Assembly: GCF_022458865.1 (NCBI RefSeq) | Contig: NZ_JAJNMU010000018.1 | Span: 62,001-126,000 of the forward strand | Reading direction: 5' to 3' | Source of the DNA: Paenibacillus periandrae | GTDB lineage: Bacteria > Bacillota > Bacilli > Paenibacillales > NBRC-103111 | Length of the DNA: 64,000 bases | Shown here: in pieces, positions 54,147-63,937 of the stretch | How positions within the stretch are numbered: position 1 is the first letter of the stretch | How the letters are laid out: the number at the start of each line of letters is the position of its first letter | Made by a program: the position numbers and the translations under genes | The notes under the pieces: model-generated | What the model saw: only the letters and a program-made list of their open reading frames with translations | The model's database searches: none | Told to the model about the DNA's origin: nothing

Positions 54147-54427
54147 ATGTGCGATCCTCCTTAAAAGTCCGGCAAATACGTCCCGTTGCCCTGTTGCAAG
54201 TTGTTCCGGAAAGATACTTCTCCAGAATTAATAGTCCGCTTTGCTCATTATTGTAGACGAGCAGCCCAAGCATAACAAGTCCTCCATTCATCAACTTGGA
54301 CCGCAAGCGGTCAATTCTCCGGGTTTAAGGGCCGATATTCCAAGAAATTCTCATTAAAGTCTCCTATACTAATAGGAGAGATCGGAGTCTTAGTCTCTAC
54401 AAATCGAATGTGCAAAGGAGTATAGGG
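54147..54427. other. araC-GH78 divergent regulatory region
   Basis: 281 bp between start codons. It contains the hairpin CTCCTAT/ATAGGAG (54361-54378) shortly before the GH78 ribosome site. No firm promoter or operator could be set by eye; AraC sites would be expected here. Confidence 0.45.
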
Positions 54428-56611
54428 ATGAACAAGCAATGGGAAGCTGAATGGATTTCGGACGCCGCCTTTATCGGTCTGCAGCCGATCGATTTGTTTC
54501 ATAAAGAAATGGAGCCGAAGGATCTGCCCGACCATCGGGAGGATCTCAAAAATCTGCATATGCTGGCGAGAAAGACTTGGAGGCTGGACGATGATTTCAC
54601 CGATGCCATACTCGAACTTACAGCTGATGATTACTATAAGGTATACCTAAACGGACAATTCGTAGGACAGGGCCCTGCTCAAGGTAATTATTTCCATTAT
54701 TATTATAATCGCTTCGATATCACACCTTATTTGCGAAAAGGTAATAACGTTATAGCCGTTCATGTGTATTATCAGGGCTTGATTTGCCGGTCCTATAACA
54801 GCGGGGATTATCGCCAAGGCTTAATAGCCGAAGTATCAGTTGATGGACAGCTTGTAGCAAAAACCGATGACACCTGGAAGGTGACCCGAAATAAGGCTTA
54901 CGTTAGCGGCGATATTATTGGCTATAACACCCAATACCTGGAGCATATCGATAATCGCCTTCAGCCTGCTGGATGGCAGGAGCTCGACTATCGGGCAGAG
55001 GACTGGACTCAAGCTTCTGTCCATGCTGCAGATGATCACCAGCTGCAGTTGCAGCCAACTCCACCACTTGCTGTCTACACGGTCAAACCTGTCAAAATAA
55101 CCTCGCTTGCAGAGGGAAGTTATGTACTCGATTTTGGCGGCGAATTAACCGGACAGTTCCAGATGCGCGCTCAGGGTAAGCCAGGACAACAGATCGAGCT
55201 TCGCTGTGGTGAGGAGCTGCTGGACAATGAGCGTGTTCGTTACGAGATGCGATGCAATTGTACCTACCAGGAGCATTGGACCTTGTCAGGCGGTAATGAT
55301 GTGTTAGATATGTATGACTACAAAGCCTTTCGGTATGTTGAGGTGCTCGCCGAATCCGGTATTCACATCGATACAGATAGCTTTGCGGCTGTGGTCAGGC
55401 ATTATCCGCTCAATGAGGAAGCTTGCTCCTTTGAATCGTCCGATTCCATGCTGAACGCGATTTGGGAGATTTGCACAAATGGTCTGAAATTTGGCTCACA
55501 GGAAAATTACGTAGATTGCCCTTCCCGGGAAAAGGGTCAATATCTCGGTGACAATACGGTCATAACACACGCGCATACTTATGTGTCCGGCGATTTACGG
55601 CTGTTCCGAAAATCTCTTGTTGATTTTGCTTTACTGTCCTCACATGTATGTCCGGGTATTATGGCTGTAGCTCCGGGCCACTTTATGCAGGAAATAGCCG
55701 ATTTTTCGTTCCAATGGCCGATTCAACTGCTTGAATATTATAAGCAGAGCGGTGACGAAACCTTTTTGCGTGAAATGTATCCTGTGGCTGAGGGGATGCT
55801 GCGACATTTTATAGCTTATCAGCGGGAAGACGGATTGCTCGCCCATGTTGCCGACAAGTGGAATCTGGTTGATTGGCCTGAGGGAATGCGTGACGAATAT
55901 GACTTCCCATTGACCAGACCGGTTGGTGAGGGCTGCCATAATGTTGTTAATGCCTTTTATTATGGAGCAAGGGTTGCCGTCAGGCAAATTCGCAGCATTC
56001 TTCAAATCGAGGAGACTGACGATTTAGACAGCTTCAAACAGACGTTCCTGCAGGTGTTCTGGAATGAACAGACGAAGCTGTTCGTGGATGCAGAGGGATC
56101 AAAGCATTCTTCCCTGCATGCGAATGCGCTGCCATTATTGTTCGGTCTGGTCGATGCTGATGGTCGTGAGACTGTAGTTGAATTGCTGCGGAGCAAGCGT
56201 TTGAGCTGCGGTGTATATATGGCGTATTTTTTATTAAAAGCTTTGGCTGCTGCCGGAGAGTATGCGCTTGTGTATGATCTAATCCGCTCGGAGGAGCTGC
56301 ATTCGTGGGGCAATATGGTCAAGGAAGGCGCAACGACCTGCTTCGAGGCATGGTCGAAGGATTTGAAATGGAATACCAGCTTATGCCATCCATGGGCTAG
56401 TGCGCCAATACCTCTGCTTATTGAAGAAATTATCGGGCTTAAGCCTGCTGCTCCGGGATGGAAGGAAGTCAGCTTTAACCCTCACATACCGGAGCAGCTG
56501 GATTGGCTCCATATTTCGTTTGAAGTGCCTGCGGGTACAATTCGATTCGAGCACAAGCTCGGGCATTCGAAGCTCATACTTCCAGAAGGGGTTAGTCTGA
56601 GAACAAATTGA
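54428..56611 (+). CDS. alpha-L-rhamnosidase, GH78
   Basis: 727 aa inverting glycosidase releasing rhamnose from plant or microbial glycans. N-terminal carbohydrate-binding sandwich (YKVYLNGQFVGQGPAQGN), beta domain with DFGGELTGQF, then an alpha/alpha barrel whose DCPSREKGQYLGD is the GH78 catalytic-acid region (usually DCPTRER...GD). ATG 54428 with AAAGGAG 7 nt upstream. There is no signal peptide, so it acts in the cytosol on imported rhamnosides. The AraC gene upstream is its likely regulator. Confidence 0.92.
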   Translation: MNKQWEAEWISDAAFIGLQPIDLFHKEMEPKDLPDHREDLKNLHMLARKTWRLDDDFTDAILELTADDYYKVYLNGQFVGQGPAQGNYFHYYYNRFDITPYLRKGNNVIAVHVYYQGLICRSYNSGDYRQGLIAEVSVDGQLVAKTDDTWKVTRNKAYVSGDIIGYNTQYLEHIDNRLQPAGWQELDYRAEDWTQASVHAADDHQLQLQPTPPLAVYTVKPVKITSLAEGSYVLDFGGELTGQFQMRAQGKPGQQIELRCGEELLDNERVRYEMRCNCTYQEHWTLSGGNDVLDMYDYKAFRYVEVLAESGIHIDTDSFAAVVRHYPLNEEACSFESSDSMLNAIWEICTNGLKFGSQENYVDCPSREKGQYLGDNTVITHAHTYVSGDLRLFRKSLVDFALLSSHVCPGIMAVAPGHFMQEIADFSFQWPIQLLEYYKQSGDETFLREMYPVAEGMLRHFIAYQREDGLLAHVADKWNLVDWPEGMRDEYDFPLTRPVGEGCHNVVNAFYYGARVAVRQIRSILQIEETDDLDSFKQTFLQVFWNEQTKLFVDAEGSKHSSLHANALPLLFGLVDADGRETVVELLRSKRLSCGVYMAYFLLKALAAAGEYALVYDLIRSEELHSWGNMVKEGATTCFEAWSKDLKWNTSLCHPWASAPIPLLIEEIIGLKPAAPGWKEVSFNPHIPEQLDWLHISFEVPAGTIRFEHKLGHSKLILPEGVSLRTN

Positions 56612-56665
56612 ATGCTTTGACCAACTGAACATTTTCTGTTACAGTTTAAGTCAGAGGTGAAGAAA

Positions 56666-57673
56666 ATGATCAAGCTTGGTATTTTGGATCAATCCCATAT
56701 AGGTGAAGGTAAAACTGCTTCAGAGGCACTTAGAGAAACAACGCTGCTGGCTCAAGAGGCTGATAAGCTCGGCTACTCCCGTTACTGGGTATCGGAGCAT
56801 CATGCATCCAAGGCGCTCGCGCATTCAAGCCCGGAAATTCTGATTGCACATCTTGCTGCAGCAACGGCAAAGATTCGGCTGGGCTCCGGGGGCATTATGC
56901 TTCCGCACTACAGCGCCTATAAAGTCGCGGAAAATTTCAGACTGCTCGAAGCTCTGCATCCAGGGCGGATCGATCTGGGTTTGGGGCGCGCTCCTGGCGG
57001 CATGCCACTCGCTACAAGAGCTCTTCAGGAAAATAAATTTGTGGATATTAACCAATACCCGCAGCAGGTTAGAGATTTGACGGGCTATTTGCATCAAGCA
57101 ATGCCACCTGAGCATCCGTTTGCCAGACTGCACGCGTCACCTTCTATTCCGACCGCACCCGAGCTATGGCTGCTGGGCTCCAGCGATGAGAGCGCCAAGA
57201 TTGCTGCAAGACAAGGTGCTGCTTATGCATTTGCCCAGTTTTTTGGTGTACCCGGAGGTGAGTCTGCGATGCAATATTATCATGAGCATTTTCAGCCGTC
57301 CGTCTTGAACGATCACCCACGAACTCTTGCCGCTGTTCTGGCCATATGTGCAGATAGCGAGGAGGAAGCCAATATGCTCGCAACCAGTACAGACTTGTTT
57401 TTCCTTCGTCTGGAGTTGGGCTTGGAGCTCAATACTTTTCCTTCCGTCGAAAGCGCCATGGATTATCCATACACAGAAGCAGATCTGGAGCGCATACGGA
57501 TACGCCGTCAGCGGCGCATCGTAGGCACTCCAGGGCAGGTAAAGAGCAAGCTGCTGGAAATTAGTGAGCTGTATAAAACCGATGAATTGCTTGTAGTCAC
57601 TCCAACTCATGATTTCGAAGCACGGTTAAAATCTTACCGACTTCTTGCGACAGAATTCGGATTGTATAGTTAG
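56666..57673 (+). CDS. LLM class flavin-dependent oxidoreductase
   Basis: 335 aa bacterial-luciferase-like TIM barrel. Family segments are LGILDQSHIGEG at the N-terminus, YWVSEHHASKALAHSSPE, RLGSGGIMLPHYSAYKVAE, LHPGRIDLGLGRAPGG, resembling the MsnO8/YvbT group. ATG 56666 follows GAGGTG by 7 nt. It uses reduced flavin to oxidise an unknown substrate. 54 bp after GH78; perhaps co-transcribed. Confidence 0.92.
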   Translation: MIKLGILDQSHIGEGKTASEALRETTLLAQEADKLGYSRYWVSEHHASKALAHSSPEILIAHLAAATAKIRLGSGGIMLPHYSAYKVAENFRLLEALHPGRIDLGLGRAPGGMPLATRALQENKFVDINQYPQQVRDLTGYLHQAMPPEHPFARLHASPSIPTAPELWLLGSSDESAKIAARQGAAYAFAQFFGVPGGESAMQYYHEHFQPSVLNDHPRTLAAVLAICADSEEEANMLATSTDLFFLRLELGLELNTFPSVESAMDYPYTEADLERIRIRRQRRIVGTPGQVKSKLLEISELYKTDELLVVTPTHDFEARLKSYRLLATEFGLYS

Positions 57674-57696
57674 TTAGTTACTTACAGGTTTTAAAG

Positions 57697-59235
57697 CTAT
57701 GGATTCACCGCTCCGGATTGCGACGGCTTGGTCGTTCCTGGAGCGGTATTTGGCTTGGGAGTCTGTGCAGGCTGCTGTGTCGTAGGCTTGGCCGGCTGTA
57801 CAGGTTTTGTCTCTCCTGTCTTCTTATCTGCCGGTTTATCCGCAGCAGGTGGTTTGGCTGGAGCTGCCGGAGCCACTATATCTGATATCGGCTGCTTGGT
57901 TGGGCCTGCGGTAATTTTACCATCGTTCGCTACAACAGCATTAAAGGATATACGCGACATCCGTTCAAAAAGCTTTAATCCTTCTGCCTCCGGCATACGG
58001 ACGGGCTGGGCGCCTTTGGTCAGTACAGGCAGCATTTGCAAATTGCACTTGCGATCCTTCGTACATTCCGCATCAAGCACCATCGTCTCCCAGGTCATCG
58101 GCTCCGCGTTGGTCGTGAAGATAAAGTTACCCAGGCTGTAGGCAATCCATTTACCATTGTACTGCTCAAAGCCCTGAAGCACGTGCGGATGGCTGGCCAC
58201 AACCAAATCGGCACCCTGATCAATATATTTGTGAGCGAGCTCTGTCTGTTCCTTGGCTGCAACGTCCTGGCGTTCAATACCCCAATGAGCGATGACTACA
58301 ACGAGATCTGCCACCTCGCGAGCATTTGCAATGGCCTCCAAGGGAAGCTTCGTTGAATAGGTTTCGGCTACGCCAGGCTTCTGCTTGCCTGCATACCATC
58401 CGGCATCCGGCGCATTGCGGCTGAAGCCGAGAAAAGCAATCTTGATGCCATTCCGCTCCATAATGACCGGTTTGTAGGCTTCTTCAATATTGCGTCCCGT
58501 CCCTACCCGCTTAATATCCACTTTATCCAACGCATCCATCGTATCCAGCAGCGCATCCGTTCCATAATCAAGAATATGGTTATTAGCTGTATTGACGAGA
58601 TCAATACCGGCATCTTTTAGTGCAGGCAGTGCTTCAGGTGATGAACGATATATGTAATCCTTGCTTTGTGCCGTTCCCCGTGACGAGATCGGTGTTTCCA
58701 GATTGGCAACGGTAATATCAGCTTTCTCCAGATATTCCTTCATGTACCGATAAGGATAATCCCAGCCATTCTTGATTAATAATTGTTCTACATTGCCTGC
58801 AAACATCACATCGCCGACAAACGTAAGCTTTACGCTTGAACGATTCGTACTCGTACCGCCGCTCGAATTCGCAGCAGGCTTGTTACCGGGTGCTTGACCG
58901 TTGACATTGCTATCACTCGGCTTGTCCGCCGTACCATTGCTGCTTGTGCCATTCCCAACGTTACCACTCGCTGCAGCATTTGATGGCTTAACGACTTCCG
59001 TCTTACCTGTTGTGCCACCAGATGCCGCTGGAGTTGCCGTTGCAGCAGGTGGAGCTGGCAGTGCCTTATCGGACTCCTTGCCAAAAAGCCAAATTAACAA
59101 ATAACTAAAACATGCTATCGTTACTAATCCTATGATTCCGAGAGTTATCCACGTATTTCTCTTGATCTTATTGACATCGCGATGTTTGACAGCTCGAGTT
59201 TCTATGACGATCTTCTCCTTCTGTAACAGGTTCAT
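57697..59235 (-). CDS. CapA family protein (PGA synthesis-type phosphoesterase fold)
   Basis: 512 aa from ATG 59235. Single TM near residues 30-50, Ser/Thr/Pro/Gly linker, CapA metallophosphatase-like domain about 135-400 (FVGDVMFAGNVE, VANLETPIS, TANNHILDYG, IAHWGIERQD, VASHPHVLQG), and a Pro/Lys/Ala-rich tail of about 85 residues. Family members take part in poly-gamma-glutamate or wall glycan processing. The upstream ATG 59280 lies over the -10 element TATACT (59268-59263), so it is rejected. ATG 59235 lacks a close ribosome site; start uncertain. Confidence 0.85.
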   Translation of the reverse strand: MNLLQKEKIVIETRAVKHRDVNKIKRNTWITLGIIGLVTIACFSYLLIWLFGKESDKALPAPPAATATPAASGGTTGKTEVVKPSNAAASGNVGNGTSSNGTADKPSDSNVNGQAPGNKPAANSSGGTSTNRSSVKLTFVGDVMFAGNVEQLLIKNGWDYPYRYMKEYLEKADITVANLETPISSRGTAQSKDYIYRSSPEALPALKDAGIDLVNTANNHILDYGTDALLDTMDALDKVDIKRVGTGRNIEEAYKPVIMERNGIKIAFLGFSRNAPDAGWYAGKQKPGVAETYSTKLPLEAIANAREVADLVVVIAHWGIERQDVAAKEQTELAHKYIDQGADLVVASHPHVLQGFEQYNGKWIAYSLGNFIFTTNAEPMTWETMVLDAECTKDRKCNLQMLPVLTKGAQPVRMPEAEGLKLFERMSRISFNAVVANDGKITAGPTKQPISDIVAPAAPAKPPAADKPADKKTGETKPVQPAKPTTQQPAQTPKPNTAPGTTKPSQSGAVNP

Positions 59236-59315
59236 TGGGTTTGCAAACAGAAACACCTTGCTAGTATACCAAATTTTCATTCACCGAGCATGAATCTAAA
59301 CTCACAAAAAAACAG

Positions 59316-59345
59316 TTGCCAAACTCAACCCAAATTTGCTATTAT
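59316..59345 (+). promoter_or_regulatory. promoter of ABC-2 exporter operon
   Basis: TTGCCA, 18 nt, TATTAT; leaves an approximately 160-nt leader before the first permease gene, in which I see no known RNA. Confidence 0.5.
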
Positions 59346-59508
59346 GATTGTCCGTCCTCTTTGCACCCTTACATAACAACCCTCTTGCAAGTATCTTCAA
59401 CACACCCTTTACGCACGTGTCTCAGAACTACCCTTTTCAAACAGAAAATCATCGATGTGCTTGCTGCCGTTACCAGCAGGTGCAACAACTTCATCACAGG
59501 AGGTGTGT

Positions 59509-60285
59509 ATGCTTTTTACCGTTTTAATAAAAAAAGCGTATGACCGCAACTTGCAGTACCGAGCCTCGCATGCAATCAATACGGTTGCCAGTGCGATCTT
59601 CGGGCTTATTTACGTCTCTATATGGAAAGGCGTAGGGACAACTGGCGGTGCAAGCGGTTATACACTGGAAACTGTCATTCATTATGTAGCATTTAATCAG
59701 GTCTGTTTATGGATTACAGTTTTTATGACCAAAGGACTCGGTATTGACCAATCCGTACGTACCGGACAAATCGCGCTTGATCTCATGCGGCCTGTTCACC
59801 TTTTTTATCATTTAATGTGTCGGGAATGGGGACAAATCGCCTACCAGCTTCTCTATAAATCTTTACCAATCTATCTGCTCTATGTGTGGACACTGGAATT
59901 ACCGGTTCCGCGCAGCGCTTCCACATGGGCTTTAACCATCACAGCACTTATTTTGGCCGCCTATATGAGCATCTGCATCAACTATATGATAGGTGTAGCT
60001 GCGTTATGGACAACCGAATCGCAATGGCTGTTCTGGGTACATATCTCACTCTCCTCCGTTTTATCCGGCTTCCTGATCCCGAATGACTGGCTGCCCGTCT
60101 GGCTGCAAGGTATAGCGAGAATGACTCCCTATCCTTATATGCAATATGTGCCCACCAAGCTCTATCTCGGTATGGAAAGTGTGACCATTCTTCTGGGAAG
60201 CTTGATCTGGTCTGTATTTCTAACCCTGCTATGCTTTGCCGCTACAGCGATCGTTCGCCATAAAGTGGAGGTGCAAGGAGGATGA
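59509..60285 (+). CDS. ABC-2 type permease subunit 1
   Basis: 258 aa, six TM. ATG 59509 directly follows GGAGGTGTGT. IGLIYVSIWKGVG-like first helices, a central SVRTGQIALDLMRPVHLFY loop and C-terminal IARMTPYPYMQY are the ABC2_membrane_6 (DUF990) layout. It overlaps the second permease by 4 nt (ATGA). With the downstream ATPase it forms an exporter of unknown substrate. Confidence 0.87.
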   Translation: MLFTVLIKKAYDRNLQYRASHAINTVASAIFGLIYVSIWKGVGTTGGASGYTLETVIHYVAFNQVCLWITVFMTKGLGIDQSVRTGQIALDLMRPVHLFYHLMCREWGQIAYQLLYKSLPIYLLYVWTLELPVPRSASTWALTITALILAAYMSICINYMIGVAALWTTESQWLFWVHISLSSVLSGFLIPNDWLPVWLQGIARMTPYPYMQYVPTKLYLGMESVTILLGSLIWSVFLTLLCFAATAIVRHKVEVQGG

Positions 60286-61073
60286 ATGCGTTTCGGATGT
60301 ACGCTCTGCTGATCCGTGCCAGCATCGTCAGCAAGATGCAATACAAATTTAATTTTTGGTTCTCGACGTTGCTTGCTTTTGTGGTCAATACGATGGAATT
60401 TATGCTAATCTCCATCATTTTATGGAAATTTGGCAGTATTAAGGGCTGGAGCTTATATGAAGTGGGATACTTGTATGGGACTATTTTATTGTCCAAAGCC
60501 ATTTACCGAACATTGGCAAGTGATGTTCATCATCTGGAAAAATACCTGGTTTCCGGTGATCTCGACCAGCTGCTTATTCGCCCCATCCCGCTGCTGCTGG
60601 CGCTCATGACGCAAAATTTCCGAATTATGCTGGCAGAATACATTCAAGGCGGTATCATCCTGACGGTTTGTGTTCACGAGTTGTTGCAATCTGGACAGAT
60701 TGAGCTTTGGGCTATTGTGCAAACGGTAGTGGTTATTGTGATCGGAGCCGTCATTTTGTTCGCAATCGGTCTTGGTACAGCCACCTTCGGCTTTTGGATT
60801 ACACGGGTCAGCGATTTGCAAAATGTTACTGAAGATGCGGCTCGCACAGCTGTACAGTATCCGATGAGCTTATATCCAAAATGGCTTCAAGGTATTTTAC
60901 TGACCGTAATTCCTGTCGGAGCTGCTAATTACTTACCTGCCTTGTACGTGCTTCGCCATGAATTCGGGTTCTGGCTGATCCCGGCTATCGGCTTGTTCGC
61001 CGCTCTATTCCTGTTCGTTATGCTGCAGTTCTGGAAGCTCGGCATGTCCAAATATCAAAGTACGGGAAGCTGA
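60282..61073 (+). CDS. ABC-2 type permease subunit 2
   Basis: 263 aa, six TM. LLIRASIVSKMQYKFNFW, LEKYLVSGDLDQLLIRPIP and TRVSDLQNVTEDAARTAVQYPMS fit the same DUF990 family as its partner. Starts within an ATGA overlap. Together the two permeases form the heterodimeric channel. Confidence 0.9.
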   Translation: MNAFRMYALLIRASIVSKMQYKFNFWFSTLLAFVVNTMEFMLISIILWKFGSIKGWSLYEVGYLYGTILLSKAIYRTLASDVHHLEKYLVSGDLDQLLIRPIPLLLALMTQNFRIMLAEYIQGGIILTVCVHELLQSGQIELWAIVQTVVVIVIGAVILFAIGLGTATFGFWITRVSDLQNVTEDAARTAVQYPMSLYPKWLQGILLTVIPVGAANYLPALYVLRHEFGFWLIPAIGLFAALFLFVMLQFWKLGMSKYQSTGS

Positions 61074-61111
61074 AACCAATATTATAAACGATCCACTAAA
61101 GGAGCTGTTCC

Positions 61112-62080
61112 ATGATTGAAGTATCAGGTTTAAGCAAATCATTTCGGATTCCGCTTGTTGGCCAAGGACGCTGGCAGCGGCTCCGATCGTATATGAGTGG
61201 TGCCCACCAAGAAAAAATCGCAGTCAACGACATCAATTTTATCGTCGAACGCGGCGAATTTGTCGGTTACATCGGACCGAACGGAGCTGGCAAATCGACC
61301 ACGATCAAAATGCTGACCGGTATTCTGCACCCTTCTTCCGGTGAGGTGCTAATCGACGGGCACAGCCCGCATAAATTCAGGCGGCAGGTCGTACGCAAGC
61401 TTGGAGTCGTGTTCGGACAGCGCAGCCAGCTATGGTGGGATCTGCCTGTGAAGGATTCCTACGATATATTAGCTGCGATGTACGGCATCGAACGGACGCA
61501 AAAGGACCGTACGTTAGCTGAGCTAAGTGAACTGCTCCAGCTCAAGGAATTTATCGATACGCCTGTCCGTAAGCTATCGCTTGGACAGCGTATGCGCGCC
61601 GATCTGGCTGCATCGATGCTGCATAACCCGGATATTTTGTTTCTCGATGAGCCTACCATCGGACTCGATGTCGTAGCCAAAAAATCAATTCGCAAGCTGC
61701 TTAAAGCCATGAACCGGGATTTTGGAAAAACGGTGCTGCTGACCACTCATGATATGGACGATATCGAGCAGCTATGTGAACGTGTAATGGTCATTAACCA
61801 CGGCCAGCTTGCTTATGATGGAACCATTGATGGTTTGAGAGAGAAAATTGGATTGCCCACATTAATGAGAATCAGCTTTGTCGAGCCGATTCACGTGCCT
61901 CCTGAATGGAGCGGTGCTTTTCTGATTGTCGGCCAAACCGATAATGAACTCACTGTTCAGTGCAATCGTAGGTCTATTCAGGCAATGGACGTACTACGGC
62001 AAATCGAGGAATGGGGTACGATCTCCGATGTTCATATGGAGGAACCCGACTTCGAGGAAATCATTCATCGAATCTATTAG
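61112..62080 (+). CDS. ABC-2 exporter ATP-binding protein
   Basis: 322 aa. Walker A GPNGAGKST, signature LSLGQRMRADLA, Walker B ILFLDEPTIGLD, switch His in TTHDMDD; about 100 extra C-terminal residues after the ATPase core (MRISFVEPIHVP...). AAAGGAG precedes ATG. It resembles the NatA/DUF990-linked ATPases. Last gene of the three-gene exporter. Confidence 0.93.
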   Translation: MIEVSGLSKSFRIPLVGQGRWQRLRSYMSGAHQEKIAVNDINFIVERGEFVGYIGPNGAGKSTTIKMLTGILHPSSGEVLIDGHSPHKFRRQVVRKLGVVFGQRSQLWWDLPVKDSYDILAAMYGIERTQKDRTLAELSELLQLKEFIDTPVRKLSLGQRMRADLAASMLHNPDILFLDEPTIGLDVVAKKSIRKLLKAMNRDFGKTVLLTTHDMDDIEQLCERVMVINHGQLAYDGTIDGLREKIGLPTLMRISFVEPIHVPPEWSGAFLIVGQTDNELTVQCNRRSIQAMDVLRQIEEWGTISDVHMEEPDFEEIIHRIY

Positions 62081-62205
62081 AAATTCATGCCTATACGGGA
62101 GATACTCGAGTCTGAGTATCTCTTTAAGCTGCTTGATGAGTTGGAGCAATTGAGTCCGAATATGTTATACTTCAACGTACATAGCAGGAAAAGAGGAGAA
62201 CGGCC

Positions 62206-63453
62206 GTGGCACGTTGGAAGGTTAATTTAGCTGTATTATGTATAGGCCAGTTTTTGGTAATGAGCGGAATGACGATGATTACCCCCTTTTTACCTTTATA
62301 CATACAAGAAATGGGTGTTACGGATCCTCATCACATTGCACTTTGGTCAGGATTTATTTTTGCAGGGAATTTTGTAACCTCATTTTTTTTCCAGCCGCTC
62401 TGGGGACGATTGTCCGATCGATATGGACGCAAGGTGATGCTGCTTCGTTCCTCGTTCGGAATGGCCGTCGTCATGACATTAATGGGTTTTGCCCACGATC
62501 CGACACAGCTGCTGCTGCTCAGGATTCTGAATGGCGTCATCTCTGGATTCATGCCGGCAGCGGTGGCCTTGATCTCAACCAATACACCCCGCGAGAAAAG
62601 TGGCTTCGCCATGGGTATGCTGCAATCGGGTGGGGTTGCAGGCTCGATTCTCGGTCCCTTCATCGGTGGTTTGATGGCGGAATGGCTTGGATTTCGTTCT
62701 ATATTTTATGTGACAGGTGCTTTGTTATTCGGTGCCTCGATGGTCGCACTGTTTCTCGTTAAAGAAAAATTCGATTTGGCCGAGGCCAAGAAGAAAACGA
62801 ATATTACGATTGTCCAAGGCTTCCGCGTGTTAATGAAAGTGAAGCAGCTGCCAGCGCTGTATGGAGTCACTTTTGTAATTCAGTTTTCGATGCTTGCTGC
62901 CATGCCGCTTATCCCCCTCTTCGTTCAGGATCTGCATGGGAAAGGTGAGCTGCTTGCTTTTTACGCAGGGCTTGTCGGATCGGTAACCGGCTTCTCCAAT
63001 ATGATAGCGTCTCCACTGCTCGGCAGATGGAGCGATCGAATAGGATCTGTTAAGATCTTGGCGGTTTGCTTGATTGGAGCAGGGTTATGCTATATTCCAC
63101 AAGCACTCGTAACGAACATATGGCAGCTGTTTGCTGCGAGGTTTATGCTCGGTGTGTTTATGGGCGGTATGCTGCCCTCAGTCCAAACGCTAATTCGCAG
63201 CTACACCCCTAATGGTATGGAGAGCCGCTCTTACGGCTTCAACTCCAGCGCGCTCAGTCTTGGTAACATGATGGGACCGATTATTGGTGGAGCTTTGTCT
63301 GGCTGGGTGAGTATTCGCGGGGTTTTCATTATGTCCTGTATTATGCTGCTCGGCAACGCACTGTGGGTACGTCGCACTCTGAGTGATCAACAGCTTCCAA
63401 AACAGACAATCCAAAAAGCCGGAAACGTCTCTCACTCTGGAGACGATACCTGA
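62206..63453 (+). CDS. MFS multidrug-type transporter
   Basis: 415 aa, 12 TM, DHA1 family. MTMITPFLPLYIQEMG, GRLSDRYGRKVMLL (motif A) and GGVAGSILGPFIGGLMA (TM5 antiporter motif C) support drug:proton antiport. GTG 62206 with AGGAGA upstream. Monocistronic. Confidence 0.9.
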   Translation: MARWKVNLAVLCIGQFLVMSGMTMITPFLPLYIQEMGVTDPHHIALWSGFIFAGNFVTSFFFQPLWGRLSDRYGRKVMLLRSSFGMAVVMTLMGFAHDPTQLLLLRILNGVISGFMPAAVALISTNTPREKSGFAMGMLQSGGVAGSILGPFIGGLMAEWLGFRSIFYVTGALLFGASMVALFLVKEKFDLAEAKKKTNITIVQGFRVLMKVKQLPALYGVTFVIQFSMLAAMPLIPLFVQDLHGKGELLAFYAGLVGSVTGFSNMIASPLLGRWSDRIGSVKILAVCLIGAGLCYIPQALVTNIWQLFAARFMLGVFMGGMLPSVQTLIRSYTPNGMESRSYGFNSSALSLGNMMGPIIGGALSGWVSIRGVFIMSCIMLLGNALWVRRTLSDQQLPKQTIQKAGNVSHSGDDT

Positions 63454-63606
63454 TACGGTCCGCATGACTCCATACATACCGACATATCCTAAGTAAAAGA
63501 TTTTGTTCACTTACAAGCCGACTGTTTTCTGTCATACGGACTGGTCCATTCTATGTAATCCCAACAACAGCTTGCCACAGCAAGCTATTAGGAGGTTCTC
63601 CCCTGC

Positions 63607-63792
63607 ATGAAGCTGGACATTAAAAAAATCCTGTTTATTATCGTTTGTGCCGAGCTGCTGCTCTGGTATCGTTCTGTGATTGAGGTAAGGAATTCGCATT
63701 ATGAGATTGTGTACCATAATAATGAAGCTTATCATTGGAAGACACCCCAACCTGCAGGCAATCCGGCCGCACCGTTAAAACAAGCATCATAA
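63607..63792 (+). CDS. small single-TM protein, 61 aa
   Basis: Not recognised. N-terminal basic-hydrophobic helix (KKILFIIVCAELLLWY), then a Tyr/His-rich extracytoplasmic segment and a Pro/Ala tail. AGGAGG is 11 nt before ATG 63607. A hairpin AGCTTGC/GCAAGCT (63569-63586) lies 3 bp before the ribosome site and might affect initiation. Confidence 0.7.
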   Translation: MKLDIKKILFIIVCAELLLWYRSVIEVRNSHYEIVYHNNEAYHWKTPQPAGNPAAPLKQAS

Positions 63793-63887
63793 ATCGGTTG
63801 GATGTGGTTGTTCAAAAAAAACGCTGAGCACATCAAGGTTGCCATTATATTTAATACGGATTCAAAGAGCATACTATTTATTGATTT

Positions 63888-63924
63888 AACCCTCCTATGG
63901 GAAATAATAGGAGGGTTATTTTTT
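63888..63924 (+). terminator. terminator after small TM protein gene
   Basis: AACCCTCCTAT/ATAGGAGGGTT, 11-bp stem, then ATTTTTT. Confidence 0.88.
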
Positions 63925-63937
63925 AAAAATATAGTGT

